Positions 1 to 14,832 of a stretch of 64,000 bases of DNA are shown here, in pieces; the stretch's first letter is position 1; each line of letters opens with the position of its first letter. The DNA is from Macrobrachium rosenbergii. Lineage: Eukaryota > Arthropoda > Malacostraca > Decapoda > Palaemonidae. Location: the NCBI RefSeq assembly GCF_040412425.1, contig NC_089742.1, positions 80,661,125 to 80,725,124 of the forward strand, in the 5' to 3' direction. A program made the position numbers and the translations under genes. The notes below the pieces were generated by a model. It was given only the letters and a program-made list of their open reading frames with translations. It was not told the DNA's origin and ran no database searches.

Positions 1-67
1 GGCTGTACATAAAACTAAAAGTGAAGAAACGACTTTTGGGGTAACGCATCAGTTATGGATACAAGAA

Positions 68-99
<32 letters not shown>

Positions 100-106
100 G
101 TATATG

Positions 107-1493
<1,387 letters not shown>

Positions 1494-1587
<94 letters not shown>

Positions 1588-1597
1588 ATACATATAC

Positions 1598-1634
<37 letters not shown>

Positions 1635-1776
1635 CATATATATACATATACATATATATACATATACATATATATACATATACATATATATACATATATT
1701 ATATATATATATATTATATATACATATATTATATATACATATATGTACATATACATATATATATATACATATATAT

Positions 1777-1831
<55 letters not shown>
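1494..1831. repeat. Compound (TA)n / (CATATA)n microsatellite
   Basis: Pure TA blocks flank a central block where TACATA and TATACATA units recur, giving a higher-order 6-10 bp periodicity instead of a simple dinucleotide tract. Confidence 0.95.
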
Positions 1832-1834
<3 letters not shown>

Positions 1835-1836
<2 letters not shown>

Positions 1837-3199
1837 GTATGTATGAATGGCGAGAGTGAGAGAAAGAGACTTGCATAGCCTGATCATTTACCAAAATATT
1901 TCGAAAACACCAGCGCTGAATTTACCATATATTAATAGTCTCTTCCTCCACGTAGCGACGCCAGTCAAATAATGGAACCCACAAACCAATCTGTCCGGAG
2001 CTTAACGAGATAACTTCCGAGTTTCCAATTGACCTTTCCATACATCCGAGTGAAGTCAAACGTGAGCTTCCGAAACCGACAACCCTCCCTTTCACAGAGA
2101 CTACGAATTTCATCTCTCCTCGACTCCTCCACGACTAATTAATCTCCGTGATTCTTTTCCCCCCAGTTCCGGACATCTGGGGAAAAAAAGAAGAAGAATG
2201 AAAAAATCCTGTGACCAAGTATCTCTCATCCCAGTCTCCGAAGAGTCATCAAGTAGCCAGGTCACATCCCGAAAGAAAAATGTCATCGACCGAAGTTATT
2301 AAAAAAAAAAATGGGGAGGGGCTTAAGTAAATTTTAAAACTTTGGTTGCAGAGACCGAGCGGTTCGACTTCTAGGGCGGGTCTCTGAGATGGACATTTGA
2401 CCATCCGGTTTCAGGTTTCTCATTATTTCATCTGTGACAGTTTTATTTTATGTTAATGGCCTTTTCCTTTTTAATTTTCTTTTTCTCTTCATTCTACATT
2501 AATTTTCATTATTTAATTTACATTCATTTTTCATAAGAACTCAATTAATTATTAGGTAACCTTTTATTAGAATGCTTTAAACTTTTAAGCAATGGCTGAT
2601 AACGATTCTTTACCAGCAAAAAATCTTTCAACCTCCGTTACACAAAAGCAGTTCAACGCCACTGATCACATCCTTTGCCTGTTTTCAGACTAGTAATTAC
2701 AGCAGTTCTGCTTTCAGTTTCAGTTTCCTCCAAATTTCAGTTTCGTTTTGTGCATTACCACCATCCCCTTCCATAATTAATTAGTCCGAATGACCTCTTG
2801 CCTGCTCGCCCTTTTCTCTTGATTCATCCAACTCGCCTCCTACTTTCCTCAACGTTTTATTTTACCTTATCATTTCTTGCCGGCTATTTCCACTCACCGT
2901 CTATTGCCTCCCATTTTAGCAATGTATGCTTTCAGAGTCATTTTTATTTTCCCAAAGACTCTCCACCATTTTTTTTATCTCCTAATCTTCTCTTCTTTTA
3001 ATAGCAACTGTCTACATCGGAATTATCTCTGTTCTCCTCTTTCCCGACATCTATTATTCCTCACACTCTCCTGCTGCTGTCCGACCCTTTCCCCATTTCG
3101 ATAATTGCTTCTTTATCATACTCTCATCTCTGCCTTCTAGAGCTACATTTTTATTTTCTCGTCCTTCGCAGTCTTCTGCTGGAGTTTCAATGGCACCCA

Positions 3200-3200
<1 letters not shown>
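1835..3200. other. AT-rich unique sequence
   Basis: No recognisable gene. From 2450 to 3190 the plus strand is pyrimidine-rich. At about 2705-2750 the motif TTTCAGTTTC recurs in close succession. Open frames here are short and motif-free. Confidence 0.45.

Positions 3201-3202
<2 letters not shown>

Positions 3203-3272
<70 letters not shown>
3203..3272. repeat. (CT)n-(GT)n compound microsatellite
   Basis: A CT run of about 30 bp passes directly into a GT run of about 38 bp. Confidence 0.97.
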
Positions 3273-3273
<1 letters not shown>

Positions 3274-3274
3274 A

Positions 3275-4349
3275 ATTAAGCCAGTTACACAAACGCCAAC
3301 TCTACTTCAGCCTCTGAGCCTGGTCCCTTCAACAACACTGGTTGTCGTTGGTACCAGTTTATTGTTCTCTCTGTTTACACACCTTAACAAAATGTGCTCT
3401 TATTGGATAGCTAGTCGAAAGTCCTTTCCAAAGGTGACTGAAGAACTTGCCATGTTACCCTTTGCGCTTCCGGATAGCTCTCTCAATCGCTACACCTTTC
3501 CTTTCAGTGAACGACTAAACCCATTCAGCCGTGACATTAACTCCTAACCAATCCATAACAGCCGCCATGGAAGGGTTTCCAAGTCTGTGGCAGAGAACCC
3601 AAAGCGTTCATCGAGTGGCATTAGGTCGATCGTCTCCGTCGCGCTGAGCCTGTATTCGTTCAAGTCGTTTTCGGCATTTCCAGTACCTAGTGGTTACCTG
3701 TGCTGAGACAGACCCATTCATTACCATACCTGGCCGGGCATCACCTGGAACTCCTCGGAGCGGTTCGCTTCAAGACGATCGACTTAATTGACTCCCATCT
3801 GCATGGCGTCTTTGGGAGGGTTAATTGGAATACCCTTACATAACTCCACGCTGGCTACATCTTACTTCAATGAGGTCCTTTCTTGGTTGAAGCCACCCCA
3901 GAAGCCGTAGACCCACGTATTCGTCGGTTTCCCCTGAGGGCCAAAGTGCACTGGGACTTTCGCTAATGTGAACCAGATAACCCCACTTTGTTTTATTTTA
4001 CGAGAAAATGCATATAACAAAAACATTATTCTTCCACAGCAGAAGGAAATTACAGTTCCCCGTCCGTTGCAATATATATATGGTTTATTAACATTCTTTT
4101 TATTATAATGACTACTAGCACTACTGTTACTACTACAATATTGGATCAAAAGTATATGGTATGAAGCTACAACACACATTATGCAAAAAGCCATCAAACA
4201 CAAAGCCACTAAAACAAACTATATGGAGTACATCGTAGTTAAAAAAGGTAGCAGGAATATGTTCCGTGAACGTTTTTTATCCTCAACTTTCCATCCTTTG
4301 TTTTTTTTTGTGGTCCAATTGGTCAAATCCCACAGTTTATCCCCCCAGT

Positions 4350-4350
<1 letters not shown>
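3275..4350. other. Unique sequence with a CpG-richer patch
   Basis: No gene recognised. The part at about 3560-3860 has visibly more CG dinucleotides and less low-complexity sequence than its surroundings, but no supportable open frame or promoter element. Confidence 0.4.

Positions 4351-4351
<1 letters not shown>

Positions 4352-4418
<67 letters not shown>
4352..4418. repeat. (CT)n microsatellite
   Basis: Pure CT tract; first of four CT tracts within 1.3 kb. Confidence 0.97.
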
Positions 4419-4660
4419 ATGGCGTTATTCTCCTGGTTGAAGTACACAAAAGGCCCTAATATCCGGCAGAAAAGTCCTCAACAAACAAGGAGAATTTCAT
4501 TTGTCAGAATCCGATGGAAAGGAAAGAAGGTAGGAAAAAAAAAGAAAAGAAATCTTACAAGTGTGTAATCGACGGCATATGGGCCAGCATTTTAATCCCA
4601 AGACCTCTGGGTATTCCTGGCATCTTTTTTTTTTTTTTTTCAGAAGAAAAACGCTTTTAT

Positions 4661-4665
<5 letters not shown>

Positions 4666-4719
<54 letters not shown>
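4666..4719. repeat. (CT)n microsatellite
   Basis: Pure CT tract, shortly downstream of a T homopolymer at about 4626-4640. Confidence 0.97.
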
Positions 4720-4722
<3 letters not shown>

Positions 4723-4840
4723 AATGCTGCGCATGTTTAAATCATTCATTCCCCTTCTTTCTTTTTCCTTTCTCGGTGTCATCCTATTTGTTTCCACAAT
4801 TTCCCCATGACTTAGAGCATTTTGAAATCTTCCAATTCGG

Positions 4841-4841
<1 letters not shown>

Positions 4842-4906
<65 letters not shown>
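4842..4906. repeat. (CT)n microsatellite
   Basis: Pure CT tract followed by a pyrimidine-rich stretch to about 5105 that ends in a T run. Confidence 0.97.
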
Positions 4907-4911
<5 letters not shown>

Positions 4912-5504
4912 CTTTCAAACATCTCCATTTTCTTCTTCAATCTATCACTTTCCTGGATTCCTCCACATTCATTTTTCAACATTTATTCTTCCTCTCCCCT
5001 TGCCGCAGTTGCTATCTTCCTGCTCTTACGCTTCTCCCTTTTCACTTCAGACTGTTTCTCCGCCTCTTTGGTCCGAAAAGCTTTTCTCCTTTTTTTTTTT
5101 TTTTTGTCTTCGACCGAAGACTCCGTTCGACTCTCGGGACTTAATATTTAAGAACTCTTTTAACAAACCAACGCAAAACCCGTATACTGTAGACCGAAGT
5201 CATCTTAATCCTAGTGAACTTTGTGGTGACCAGACACGCACGTACACACACACACACACAGAGTCAATCATTATGTAAATTTGTTTTAAGTCCACTTATA
5301 GAACCCATTATTCAAATCTGAGCTGCAGAACTACCTCAGCAACTTGAGATAAATAATTAAAGAATCTTATGACGTCCATCTCTACTCTCTCCCTTCACCT
5401 ATCCCCTTCGGCAGCACCTCAAGGCGTTTTGATAAATGGTCTTCCTTTCGAATGTGTGTGATTATGAGAACCACAAGGAAATTTGGAAAGGTGCTTCACA
5501 AATA

Positions 5505-5511
<7 letters not shown>

Positions 5512-5582
<71 letters not shown>
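5512..5582. repeat. (CT)n microsatellite
   Basis: Pure CT tract of about 70 bp. Confidence 0.97.
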
Positions 5583-5584
<2 letters not shown>

Positions 5585-5586
<2 letters not shown>

Positions 5587-6238
5587 GACACAAAGGATTC
5601 GCATTTTGCTCACCGCGACAGAGATGAATTTGGGATTTGTATAAAGCAGGAAATTGATGGCATTCAACTAAGAGAAAAAAAATAAGAGTTTAGCTATGGA
5701 ATTTGAGCTAATACCAACTAATTAATCTTCAGTCTCTACAGTGACATACTGTATATCTCACTGAACGGAAAATATAACAAAAAATAAGAGATTCAATGAG
5801 ACTGCATTATAAAAGAAGATTTTCTTGGAACTTAATTTTTTCTCTTTGAATTTTACTTCAGCATTCCGAAATCAGGATTGCTGTCACTCAGAGCACGAGA
5901 AACAATTTTCTTTTCTGTTAGATTCAGCTCCATGAAAATTTGAACACAACTATATGAGCAATTACTGAGGGACATACTTTCAATTAAACATACCTTTAAC
6001 GACACCAAAATATATGCTATAATCATTAAAGGGTTATGTACAAATTTTCTTTAAACTTTATACATAAATAATACCTATACTGTACATAAATAATACTATT
6101 TCACAGGTACACATAAAAGTCTCAGAAATTTAAAGCAATTCCAATTAGAAAAGAGTGAAACCACACCATCTGCAAACAAGTTGTTATTTTATCACTTCGG
6201 CGTTTGCAGAAGTGAAGCCCCAAGAGCTTTAGTACTAA
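5585..6238. other. AT-rich sequence, nothing recognised
   Basis: No open frame of note, no repeat family and no RNA gene recognised. Confidence 0.45.
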
Positions 6239-6840
6239 AAGTAACAGTAGGTCTAAAAGTAATTAGGGAGAACTAAGAGTAAAAGTAAGAGAAGCGTTCA
6301 TAAATGCAAGGGATTACAACTCATACACAATCAATGGATTCTATATCTTACAAACTTCAGTCACAACGAAATGGTATTGTTCTTTGGACAAAATGTAAAC
6401 AATAATTTAAAATGTAATATCGTTATCGTTGAGGTTCTACAACTCAAGACAGAAACTTAAACAGTTTCCTTAATCAAAATGGAACAAAGAAAGAAATATA
6501 AGGTTAAGTAATAGTAGGTGTAAAAGTAGTTATGGGTAATTAAGAGTAAAAGTAAGAGAAACGTTTATAAATGCAAGACATTGCAACTCATAAACAGTCA
6601 ATGGGTTCAATACCATATAAACTCCAATCACAACAGTATAGTACTGCTTTCAGGAATAATATGAAAAATAACCATTTAAAATGTATTATGGTTTTCGCTG
6701 AAGAGTTCTGTTACTCCAGGTAGAAACTTGAATACTGAGACTCTCCTTAAATCAAAATGAAAAACAAAAAAATAAAAGGTTAACATGTAACTTGATTGTT
6801 GTTGAGAGTTCGATAACTCAAGCCAGAAAGCTAAGCATTC
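6239..6840. repeat. Diverged tandem duplication, ~267-275 bp period
   Basis: Unit 1 (about 6239-6506) and unit 2 (about 6507-6782) align along their length. Shared landmarks are the start AGTAA(C/T)AGTAGG, the block AAGAGTAAAAGTAAGAGAA, ATAAATGCAAG, the phrase beginning ACTCATA(C/A)ACA and the unit end ATAAAAGGTTA or ATATAAGGTTA. A truncated third unit (6783-6840) retains the internal ATGTAA...GTTGAGAGTT...ACTCAAG...CAGAAA portion. No coding potential is apparent. Confidence 0.85.
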
Positions 6841-6841
6841 A

Positions 6842-7486
6842 CAGCCGAGAGTGGTGGCTTACTTAGCAAGTTAAATGAAGTTGTTTGTGGGAAAACAGAA
6901 TCCTTCGCCCAGAGGCTGGTGGTACTCTTAGAAGGATATATTTAGTGGATGGATCCTCGGGCTTCAAGACTAGTCACTCAGACAAGACGGACACATTAAT
7001 GAGATCCCAAAACGTACCATTCGTATACGTTCCGTGTGGCTCATAAACGGTTGGACCATAATGGCTGCCTCTGGACATGTTGTTGGACTCTGTCCGGAAC
7101 TTTGTTCGAGGAATGCTGGGAGTAACTCAGAGCATCTCAGACACAGAGTTACTGTCTTCCGTTGCTTTTCAAGAAAAGGACCTTAAGTGAGCGCATATTT
7201 TTCCTTCCATTTTTATTCTTTACGTTATCTTCTGGAGAAAGAATGGAAGAGTGAAAGTAAATTTTTTCTTCCTTTCCATTCCTTACGTTCTTTTGAGGGA
7301 ATGTCATAATAAGAAATCTTAGTTTTCTTTATTCAGTATTCAGTATAAAAATACCCTGTGTGAAAATAAGTTAGTTCTTCCTTTTAACAATGGTGTTTTT
7401 TACTTACAATGGGAACAGTAAAATCAAATTTCCATAATCACGAAAACACGGCTCGAAAATTGTCTAACTTATAAGAATTTATTCAA

Positions 7487-7488
<2 letters not shown>
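6842..7488. other. Unique sequence, nothing recognised
   Basis: Mixed-composition DNA between the tandem duplication and a CT array. No frame longer than noise and no family motif. Confidence 0.4.

Positions 7489-7489
<1 letters not shown>

Positions 7490-7566
<77 letters not shown>
7490..7566. repeat. (CT)n microsatellite
   Basis: Pure CT tract of about 75 bp. Confidence 0.97.
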
Positions 7567-7570
<4 letters not shown>

Positions 7571-7757
7571 AAATCATCCTCAAGGCTAAATTTCTAATAC
7601 AAGTCTAAAAAGGAGCAAATTGCATTTCGTGGTTAAATTACATCCCGCAGTTTTTCGTCATATTTCACGAAGGAAACGGAAAGAAAAAAATGGATGAGAC
7701 ATGTCTGCATTTAAGGTGCATGTTTCTCTCGTTTTTCAACTGGGTACATGGGGCTTG

Positions 7758-7758
<1 letters not shown>

Positions 7759-7810
<52 letters not shown>
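7759..7810. repeat. (GA)n microsatellite
   Basis: GA tract on the plus strand, opposite in orientation to the CT tract 190 bp upstream. The two could pair as an inverted dinucleotide repeat. Confidence 0.96.
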
Positions 7811-7811
<1 letters not shown>

Positions 7812-7814
<3 letters not shown>

Positions 7815-8527
7815 ATCGTAAAGCGCTTTGAGGCAACTGCCAAGGAATAACACCTTTAAAAGCTCAGAATTTTTTAACCAAATGTCGAGAGTAAATGACT
7901 GAGGAATTTCAGTTGCCATGTCTAAATCTACTTTCGTCATTTACTTGCAAATCCTGCAAAAACAGAGTCGACGTCAGTATCCTGAAAACGCCGTGAAGGC
8001 AAAATTTAAGTTTGTTTAAAGAATAAATAACACACTTTAACGCTTAATATATGCGACTAAGGACCAAGCTGAATGTGTTAAAACTACTCTTCCATTCTCA
8101 AAATTAAACCATTTAAAGAAACAAAAAAGGACATAAAAGTGACGTAATTATCTTATTTGTTCTTGATATTCAGTAGAACATGCTATTACAAAACGTCCAC
8201 ACCATAATCTTATGAAATTATATGCAAATTTTCAAATTATGGCACGGCTCTCATTCAGCTGTCAAAGTAAGCAAACGTTCAATCACAGTAGAATCTCATC
8301 TGAAATTCACTATAAATATTTTTCAATAATTTATAAGTGCTAAAAAAATCGGTATCTACCAATTAGCATGAATAGCAGTCGCTCCTGTCTTTCACTACTC
8401 TCACACAGCGATCATTCATTTCATCCAAGAAAACGAGGTTGTGGAAAAAATAGTTATTGTGGACAGACCATTACAAGATTTTCGGACTGTCCACAAACTT
8501 TTAATATGCAACGTTATAGATGTCAAC

Positions 8528-8528
<1 letters not shown>
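7812..8528. other. AT-rich sequence, nothing recognised
   Basis: No gene, RNA or repeat family recognised. Confidence 0.4.

Positions 8529-8529
<1 letters not shown>

Positions 8530-8588
<59 letters not shown>
8530..8588. repeat. (CT)n microsatellite
   Basis: Pure CT tract. Confidence 0.97.
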
Positions 8589-8589
<1 letters not shown>

Positions 8590-9308
8590 AGTGTCAAACT
8601 ATATATCAATTTCCCGTTGCATTCCAACGTTATGGAATTATGTTGTCACCAAATGCATTGACGAATACGAAACTCAGAGACGCAATTTCACATCCGGGAC
8701 AGGCTGTGCATTTGATACATGCGTGACCGTTAAATCACACAGAATAGTAATGTGGATGTATATATATGCATACGTAAATTTAATGTTATATATGTGTATG
8801 TGAATGTGAGTAAATCAAGTGTCCGTGAATGAGCGCATCGGCATTCTGTTGGCGCCTTCGCTGACGTTAGTTTGCGACGGTTTGTTTACTTGGGAGTCGG
8901 TCCCCGTAAATGATATTTACACAATTAGCGTTGGTCGCAGCCATATGGCGTGTCCACCACCTGGCTGCGTCACTTCCTCCAAAGTCAATTTCTTTATTAG
9001 ATTTACATTCTACTGCTGCTACTTCTTTGCTATTTGTACTTTCAGCTACAAGCATTTTGCGTGATTTACCATATGCAAGAAAGTTGTTAAATGTTAACAA
9101 TTAATTTATTTAACACTTATGAATATACCATACAAAAACCTATCACAAGAGGGAAAAAATAATTAACCCAAGACACACTGAACAGTTCCATAAGGGAAAT
9201 GTTTAATATTTATCTGATGAATTCTCATTTTCCAATGAAGGAAACACCATATTTACAAAGATCGCCATTTATCAACCACTAACCCTTTTATCATAATTAC
9301 TTAATGGT
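8590..9308. other. Unique sequence, nothing recognised
   Basis: Frames of up to 81 codons exist on both strands but carry no recognisable domain and overlap each other. I do not call a gene. Confidence 0.4.
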
Positions 9309-9310
9309 CT

Positions 9311-9856
9311 TTGCAGTGTCCCTTCGGCCCCTACATGCAACCTTTTTCATTACTTTTACTGTTACTCCGTTCATATTCTCTTTCTTCCTTTTGACTCTCC
9401 ACCCTGTTATTTCCTCGTTGGGAGAGTCGGTAGAGTTGTGGGCTAGCACTCGCTAGGCCCGAGTTCGAGTCTCCGGCCGGCTGATGAAGAATTAAAGGAA
9501 TTTATTTCTGGTGATAGAAATTCATTTCTCGCTATAATGTGGTTCGGATTCCACAATAAGCTGTAGGTCCCTTTGCTAAGTAACCAATTGGTTCTTGGCC
9601 ACGTAAAATAAGTCTAATCCTTCGGGCCAGCCCTAGGAGAGATGTTAATCAGCTCAGTGGTCTGGTTAAACTAAGGTATACTTAACTTTTCCACCCTCTC
9701 TAACAACTGGTTCATAGTGCAACTGCGAGGTTACCGTCCTGTTACACCTTTCATATCTTTCTGTTAATTGCCGTTTCAGCGCTGAATGACTTCATAAGTC
9801 CCAGCACTTGGCCTTTGGCCTAAATTCTACATTCTATCCTATCCTATTCTATCATA
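9311..9856 (+). mobile_element. Dispersed decapod-type repeat, interrupted by SINE-1
   Basis: The left part (about 9311-9410) and right part (about 9691-9856) read as one element broken by the SINE-1 at 9411-9690. The join is marked by the word TCCACCCT on both sides, consistent with a target-site duplication. The right part contains TTTCAGCGCTGAATGAC and CTTGGCCTTTGGCCTAAATT, then an (TCCTA)-like tail. I recognise these phrases from decapod genomic sequence by memory. A related 3' piece lies at 17791-17870. The class of element is not clear to me. Confidence 0.7.
9411..9690 (+). mobile_element. SINE-1 copy 1 (tRNA-derived SINE)
   Basis: About 280 bp. The head resembles a tRNA gene: an A-box-like TGGGAGAGTCGGTAGAG and a B-box-like GAGTTCGAGTC. 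The body has the shared blocks GAAATTCATTTCTCGCTATA, GTGGTTCGGATTCCACAATA and GGGCCAGCCCTAGGAGAG, and ends CAGCTCAGTGGTCTGG...GGTATACTTAACTT. Three further near full-length copies and one fragment are in the window, so it is a dispersed family. It is inserted inside another repeat and flanked by TCCACCCT on both sides. Such SINEs are transcribed by RNA polymerase III and rely on a partner LINE, which is not identified here. The body is not a functional tRNA. Confidence 0.9.
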
Positions 9857-9857
9857 A

Positions 9858-10300
9858 AAAGAACCGATATCTTTCCACTGCTCACCTGCCGCGAAACTAT
9901 TTGGAAACGGCTTCTCTCAACAGAAGAGCAGCTCAAAGGCAGCGAAGTTAGCATTCTGTTATCAGACTGATCTCAATAAACCGCCAAAATATCTGCGATG
10001 CAATCTCGTGCATCGCCACCAGTTCCCATACACTGCACAGATATGGAGAAGAATTATGGGGGTCTTTAAGGGCGATATTACTCACTTTAATGGGATATGG
10101 AAGACTGCCTTATTGCTCGGAGATAAACCTGACACCGACGGCCGCCCTGCTTTTACATTTTATATCTACATTCTACATTGTGTGGTTTCTTTAAATATTC
10201 TTGTAGTAACATAATGGTTATACATGATCATCAATTATTTATGTAATTAATGTTACGCACTTGATTTATATATGTATGTATGAATGTATGTGTGTATGTG
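9858..10300. other. Unique sequence, nothing recognised
   Basis: A 68-codon plus-strand frame (10008-10214) has no recognisable motif. No other feature seen. Confidence 0.4.
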
Positions 10301-10302
10301 TG

Positions 10303-10635
<333 letters not shown>

Positions 10636-10637
<2 letters not shown>

Positions 10638-13305
10638 ATTAAAATAGTAAGCGTATCTCACAACTCTACTTTACATATGCCCCATGATGAACTGACTATC
10701 TGAGAAACATGAACGCACTCATAAAAATTTACGTTTAAAAATACATTGCTGCTTATCGTGAAAGCTGCATCGTCATACGTAAACAAGACTGGATTAGCCG
10801 TGATTGCAAAGATGTTCCCTTGATCACAAGAGCCTCTTTTGTATGACTGGTAGATAGCATTTCTCTTTATGAAAAAAATTCAAGGTTTGCCTCTGTTCAT
10901 CCTTCGACTTATTTCAACACCCCCCAACCCCCGCCCTTTTCACCTATTTCTTGAAAAGACAAAAAGCTCATAGAAAATAAGTTGCTCAACCATTCGCCTT
11001 TTGTATTTGCGTAGCTGACAGGAGTACCAGCGCAGATAATAGTGGCATAAAGGTCGTTATACTGGATACAGATAATCAAAAAGTGTCCTCATGCTTAAGG
11101 CCGTGCCGCTGATTTTTTTTTTTTTTTTATCATGGTCTTCCACAGTCTCGAGTTTAATTTCTCTACCTTTAACACTGACTCAGGCACACTGTTCAGTAAT
11201 TTTGTATACATACATGCATACATACGGTACATACATACATACGTGTGTGTACACATACCTTCACTTGATTATAGTGGTCGATTACTTGTTTACTTTACCT
11301 ACATATTGTAAACTATTACTACTTATGTCTCTCGTCTGCGCTATTCTCTCCAAATAAGGGCATCCTATTATGTCACTGAATGTTGTTGGTCAAGTTAATA
11401 ATAATACTAGTAATTAAAGTAAGTATTGTGCTTCCAGAACCTATTTTTAGCCCCGTCAAAGTACACTTGATTGTGCAGTAGTCTTTTTTGGTGCCTTCAT
11501 AATAAGCACACATAACACAACACATGGTCATATAGTTCCCTTATCAAACCAACTTATAACCGAATGCAATAAATATCGCATATGAAAAGTAAAAAAAAAA
11601 AAATTAACCGATGAAAGAAAAAAACATAAAAGATCAGAGCAAGTAACCGTTAATCAAAAACCACTGAGCACGGGGTCCTCTATGTGGCAAGCTCTTGCCC
11701 CGACCCTCAAATATGGAGAGCATGGCAAAGGAAGCAATTACAGTCTTGGACTAGTCATTAATGTTCCTTGAGACAACAGACATCCAAGCCCGCACTAGTG
11801 CGTGCATACACAGACACACTTCGTTGCAGATAATGAAGTACAAAGAAAGAAATGATTCAGGAGAACAGTTGCTAACTCTGGGGATCGTGCGATGTTAAAG
11901 GGAACGCGTCGGAAGATTGTCTCATGTTCGTCCGAGAGACATCGACCATCCTGGTTTTCTTCTTCGTTTCCTGTCATCCTCTCAGACGACAACGCAAACA
12001 TCACATTTCTCTATGCACTTACAGTCAGAGAAAACATCGTATTCTATAAATTCAAAATAATTAAAACATTACATTTATTTAGACTTTTGTGAGCACGATA
12101 CATCAGAGAATCAAATTTTTTTTGGACCTTAGTCATTAAAATATATATCAAACTACTCTACACACGTATCACTAACCTAGACATCAGTCTTCTTTAAACA
12201 CTTACAATTAAGAAGAAAATATTCTTTTTTATACACTTACAATGAGACTAAGCATCACATTTCTATATGCACTGACAATTGACACGAGCGTCAAAATATT
12301 TTACCTAGTTAAAATTAAACTTCAGAAGATGTTTCAAGACATAATAGGCAATAGATATTCCAGTCTTTCTCCAGAGTAAATCTCTCAGGGGAATCTTATC
12401 TCCTCTTGTAAGAACAGTTCCAAGCTAATTCTTTGCCTATGCCAATAATAAATAAGAGAGTAAAACTCCACCAGCAGTAGGAAAGAGATTAAACATACTG
12501 TAATGTATAGGACTAATAATCAGCAAGGAGAAAACATAATAAATCAGATAGAGAATAGAATAAATCAGATATAAATCCAAAACATTTTGCAAAACGAAGG
12601 GTACATAAAATCAAATGTCTTGTCGAGTTAATAGAATGAAAATGTCATAACAAAACGTAACTAGACGGAATCGGGAAATCTGCATACAACGGGCGATTAA
12701 TTTCAAATATGGAAAGAGTATTTTTATTCAAAACACGAGAATACAAATAGAGGCGCAAAGGCTTCACGGCTCTATCCATTTCGTTGAGCGGTATACTGTA
12801 TTACTCAAAGCGATTCTATTTAAAGATCATGTAACTGGAGTGTCCTTGACAATAAACGAGCTATTTACACAAAGAAGCCATCTGCAGCCTTCTCTCCCCG
12901 ACCCCCCGCCCCTTTTACTTTGGCGCGGACGCCGGGAAATTCAGATGCTTTGGCTCAAAATTCCGGGAGGCGCTTCGCTTCAATCGCAGTTTCGAAAAAG
13001 AAAAGCGAGCGAAATCCATCAAAAAAGAAAACTGGCTCTACCGCGCGGAACTTATATTGGACGAGTCATATTCCCTACAAACTTCTTCCTTTCCATCTCA
13101 TAAATCAAACATTTCATGTTTTTCCGATACATTATTAGCAGGGGCTTTTGAAATACGAGGGAGGCCGGGAAGCAGCTGGAAACGACACAGAGAAACGACA
13201 CCAAGTTTGCAAGTGCACTCCATCTCAGAGCGAGTGCAGGACGCGTATGTCCGTGCATACCAACAGGGAGACGGCGATACATCTCAAGTGAAATACAAAC
13301 ACTAT
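10636..13305. other. 2.7-kb AT-rich stretch without recognised genes
   Basis: Contains a T run at 11113-11129, short CATA tandem words at 11207-11250 and loosely similar phrases around 'CACATTTCT(C/A)TATGCACT' near 12002 and 12256 that suggest an old, badly decayed duplication. Frames of up to 88 codons show no domain signature. Confidence 0.45.
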
Positions 13306-13306
13306 A

Positions 13307-13809
<503 letters not shown>

Positions 13810-13821
13810 GTATGTCATCTA

Positions 13822-13990
13822 GTGGCTACGACGTCATTATACCAGCGAAAGATCCAGGGTTCGGTTCCCAAACGAGCCAGAACGCGTCAGGCCTGTACCG
13901 TTATTATACTTGATGTTTACTCGATTGTGGTGGGTTACAACCTTGGTGGAGGACATCTGAATAGCCATGTTATGTTAAAATCTAGGTACG
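13822..13990 (+). mobile_element. Possible SINE-2 fragment
   Basis: Begins immediately after an AT array with TGGCTACGACGTC and a B-box-like GGGTTCGGTTCCC, then CTCGATTGTGGTGGGTTACA. The last phrase resembles GTCGACTGTGGTGGGTTTCA at about 26338 in another SINE-2-like copy. The distal part of the family is not recognisable here, so this is a weak call. Confidence 0.4.
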
Positions 13991-14198
13991 AAAAACAATT
14001 TATATAAATGGATCCAGAAGTTATTGACCTTGCAATTCCCAGCAAGTTTTCTGGGATGAGGTCGTTAGCACAATGCCTTTTCCAAAGGATGTAAAGGGGT
14101 TATTTTGCTGGTCACCCACCTTGGTGCTGACCAAACCCAATACTGTCTGCTTTCACTGATTAGACGACCAACGGGATGTCCAGACAGGTAGACTGAGT

Positions 14199-14199
14199 G

Positions 14200-14248
<49 letters not shown>

Positions 14249-14265
14249 TGTGTGTGTGTGTGGAA
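14199..14265. repeat. (GT)n microsatellite
   Basis: GT run with one AATG interruption. Confidence 0.96.
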
Positions 14266-14269
14266 AGGC

Positions 14270-14830
14270 AGAAAAGAAATTTATGAAAGCATTTAGTTGA
14301 ATGAGAAAACAAAACTAAATCTAATAATGAATTACTCAACAACACTAGGACTAATTAATTTAATACTGAGATCATGTTAGACAGGGAAGATTTCATTACC
14401 GGTCTACCAAAACGAGAGCATCTAGCAACTAACATTAACACCGGCCCCCATCTCTGGGGTGCAACTGATTGACGGATTAATTACAGTGCTAGCCTTGGCG
14501 CAATACCAATGCCATTCTACGCAGAAAGAAAGCGTGGTAGCAAGATGGTGTCATTTTCGTGAAGGAAAGGTGAAGCCTCGGGTCAAAAGCATAATAATTT
14601 CCTTTTCTTTTTCTTCTGCGCCTTCCTCCATTCCACCAAGTTTTCCAAGTTTTCTCCTTCCTACTCATTTTCCATTATAATTCGTCCTCGTCTTCATTTT
14701 CTACAAATTACAGATTAACCTCCATGCAACCTGAGCATGTGGTTTGCCAAGAGCCATGTTAATCGAAATAAAAATAATGCCAACAGCTTAAACGTAGAGA
14801 AAGATTCGAGTGTGAATCTTTCCGGCTTTA
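14270..14830. other. Unique sequence, nothing recognised
   Basis: AT-rich, then pyrimidine-rich toward 14700. No gene motif. Confidence 0.4.
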
Positions 14831-14832
14831 AA

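Noticed and set aside
3560..3860. CpG-richer patch as a promoter
   Set aside because: No TATA, initiator or downstream gene could be supported; composition alone is insufficient.
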